Shown one piece after another: positions 63,397-64,000 of a DNA stretch of 64,000 bases. Both the position numbers and the translations under genes were made by a program. Source of the stretch: Mycolicibacterium insubricum. GTDB taxonomy: Bacteria > Actinomycetota > Actinomycetes > Mycobacteriales > Mycobacteriaceae. Below the pieces are notes generated by a model, which made no database searches, had not been told where the DNA came from, and worked only from the letters and a program-made list of their open reading frames with translations. The stretch covers positions 3,286,001-3,350,000 of the forward strand of contig NZ_AP022618.1 in assembly GCF_010731615.1 (NCBI RefSeq). Direction: 5' to 3'. Numbering within the stretch: the stretch's first letter is position 1; every line of letters begins with the position of its first letter.

Positions 63397-64000
63397 ATGG
63401 TGACGAAGTACATCCCCTCCTGGTACGACGACGAGGTCAGCGCCCTCTACGAGCTGGCGCTGGGCTTCTTCGAGCGCGAGGTCGTCGGGCAGCACGAGAA
63501 GTGGGACGCCCAGCGTCACATCGACCGCAGCGTGTGGCTGGAGGCCGGCAAGCTGGGTCTGCTGCTGTGCTCGGTGCCCGCCGAGTACGGCGGCGGCGGT
63601 GGCACCTTCGCCCACGACCTGGCCGTGCTGGAGGCCCAGGGCTACGCCGGGGACCTGTCGCTCGGGGTGGGCGTGCACAGCGGGATCGTCGCGCACTACG
63701 TCCTGGCCTACGGCTCCGAGGAGCAGAAGCGCTACTGGCTGCCGCTGATGGCCAGCGGTGAGGTGCTCGGCGCGATCGGTATGACCGAGCCCGGCGCCGG
63801 TTCCGACCTGAAGGCCATCCGCGCCACCGCCATCCGCGAGGACGACCAGTATGTGATCAACGGCTCCAAGACCTTCATCACCAACGGTGGTTCGGCCGAC
63901 ATGATCGTGCTCGCGGTCAAGACCGACCCGAAGGCCGGCGCGCGCGGTGTGTCGCTGCTGATCGTCGACCTGCGCGATTGCCCCGGCTACCAGGTGACCC
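63397..64000 (+). CDS. Acyl-CoA dehydrogenase, 3' end cut by window
   Basis: 201 codons visible. FAD-dependent acyl-CoA dehydrogenase: N-terminal helical domain (WLEAGKLGLLLCSVPAEYGG, VGVHSGIVAHYVLAYGSEEQ) and the start of the middle beta domain with GAIGMTEPGAGSDLKAIRAT and TFITNGGSAD, which contact flavin and substrate. The catalytic base would be in the missing C-terminal part. Substrate chain length cannot be judged. ATG 63397 directly precedes GTG in frame. Confidence 0.92.
   Translation, partial: MVTKYIPSWYDDEVSALYELALGFFEREVVGQHEKWDAQRHIDRSVWLEAGKLGLLLCSVPAEYGGGGGTFAHDLAVLEAQGYAGDLSLGVGVHSGIVAHYVLAYGSEEQKRYWLPLMASGEVLGAIGMTEPGAGSDLKAIRATAIREDDQYVINGSKTFITNGGSADMIVLAVKTDPKAGARGVSLLIVDLRDCPGYQVT

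Overview
The window is high-GC actinobacterial DNA, and its gene order is the one I know from Mycobacterium tuberculosis around Rv2192c–Rv2220: trpD, ctaE-qcrCAB, a DUF2561 protein, mmpS3, ctaF, ctaC, asnB, cbhK, Rv2203, Rv2204c, Rv2205c, Rv2206, cobTS, ilvE, gcvT, pepB, dlaT, lipB-lipA, glnA1. Differences from that order (cobU beside cobT, a P-type ATPase with a two-component system, an ABC transporter, no Rv2212 or ephD, no glnE/glnA2 after glnA1) point to a non-tuberculous, Mycolicibacterium-like species. The species cannot be named from sequence alone.

Layout. 1–11154: tryptophan biosynthesis (trpD, cut by the window edge) and the cytochrome bcc–aa3 respiratory supercomplex (ctaE, qcrCAB, ctaF, ctaC), with mmpS3 and asnB. 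11161–36783: a 25.6-kb island. 36712–43340: cbhK, a membrane protein, an A-type Fe-S carrier, glycerate kinase, a DUF3043 protein and cobUTS. 43306–47860: a P-type cation ATPase divergent from a histidine kinase/response regulator pair. 47873–53601: ilvE, gcvT, pepB, dlaT. 53607–57570: an SDR protein and an ABC importer-like pair. 57875–64000: lipB-lipA, two membrane proteins, glnA1, a DUF5313 protein, dtd and the start of an acyl-CoA dehydrogenase.

The island is the notable part. It encodes a complete-looking phage-tail-like contractile injection system (CIS) of the extracellular (Afp/PVC-like) family: sheath, tube, tube-initiator/LysM proteins, gp27-like hub, gp5-like spike, PAAR tip, gp25, two gp6-like wedge proteins, a gpI-like protein with a beta-helix, a DUF6519 beta-helix protein, a DUF4255 (Afp16-like) cap, an Afp15-like AAA+ ATPase, and a final 927-aa protein with an HNH-nuclease-like motif that could be a payload. 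A SARP/BTAD-type regulator precedes the operon, and repeated operator-like sites lie between them. Nearly all genes overlap by a few bases, so the structural genes are probably one transcription unit. There are no capsid, terminase, portal, lysis or integrase genes, so it is neither a prophage nor a type VI system.

The island is bracketed by a perfect 72-bp direct repeat. The right copy is the last 23 codons plus stop of intact cbhK, and the left copy is an orphan duplicate of the same sequence right after asnB. Removing the island and one copy restores asnB and cbhK as convergent genes six bases apart. This is the signature of site-specific insertion into the 3' end of a protein-coding gene.

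Regulatory signals I can support include a four-half-site GlnR box upstream of glnA1, strong terminator hairpins after qcrB, Rv2203 and glnA1, matching leaderless-type promoters for ctaE and asnB, and a leader-peptide plus hairpin arrangement ahead of the ABC transporter.
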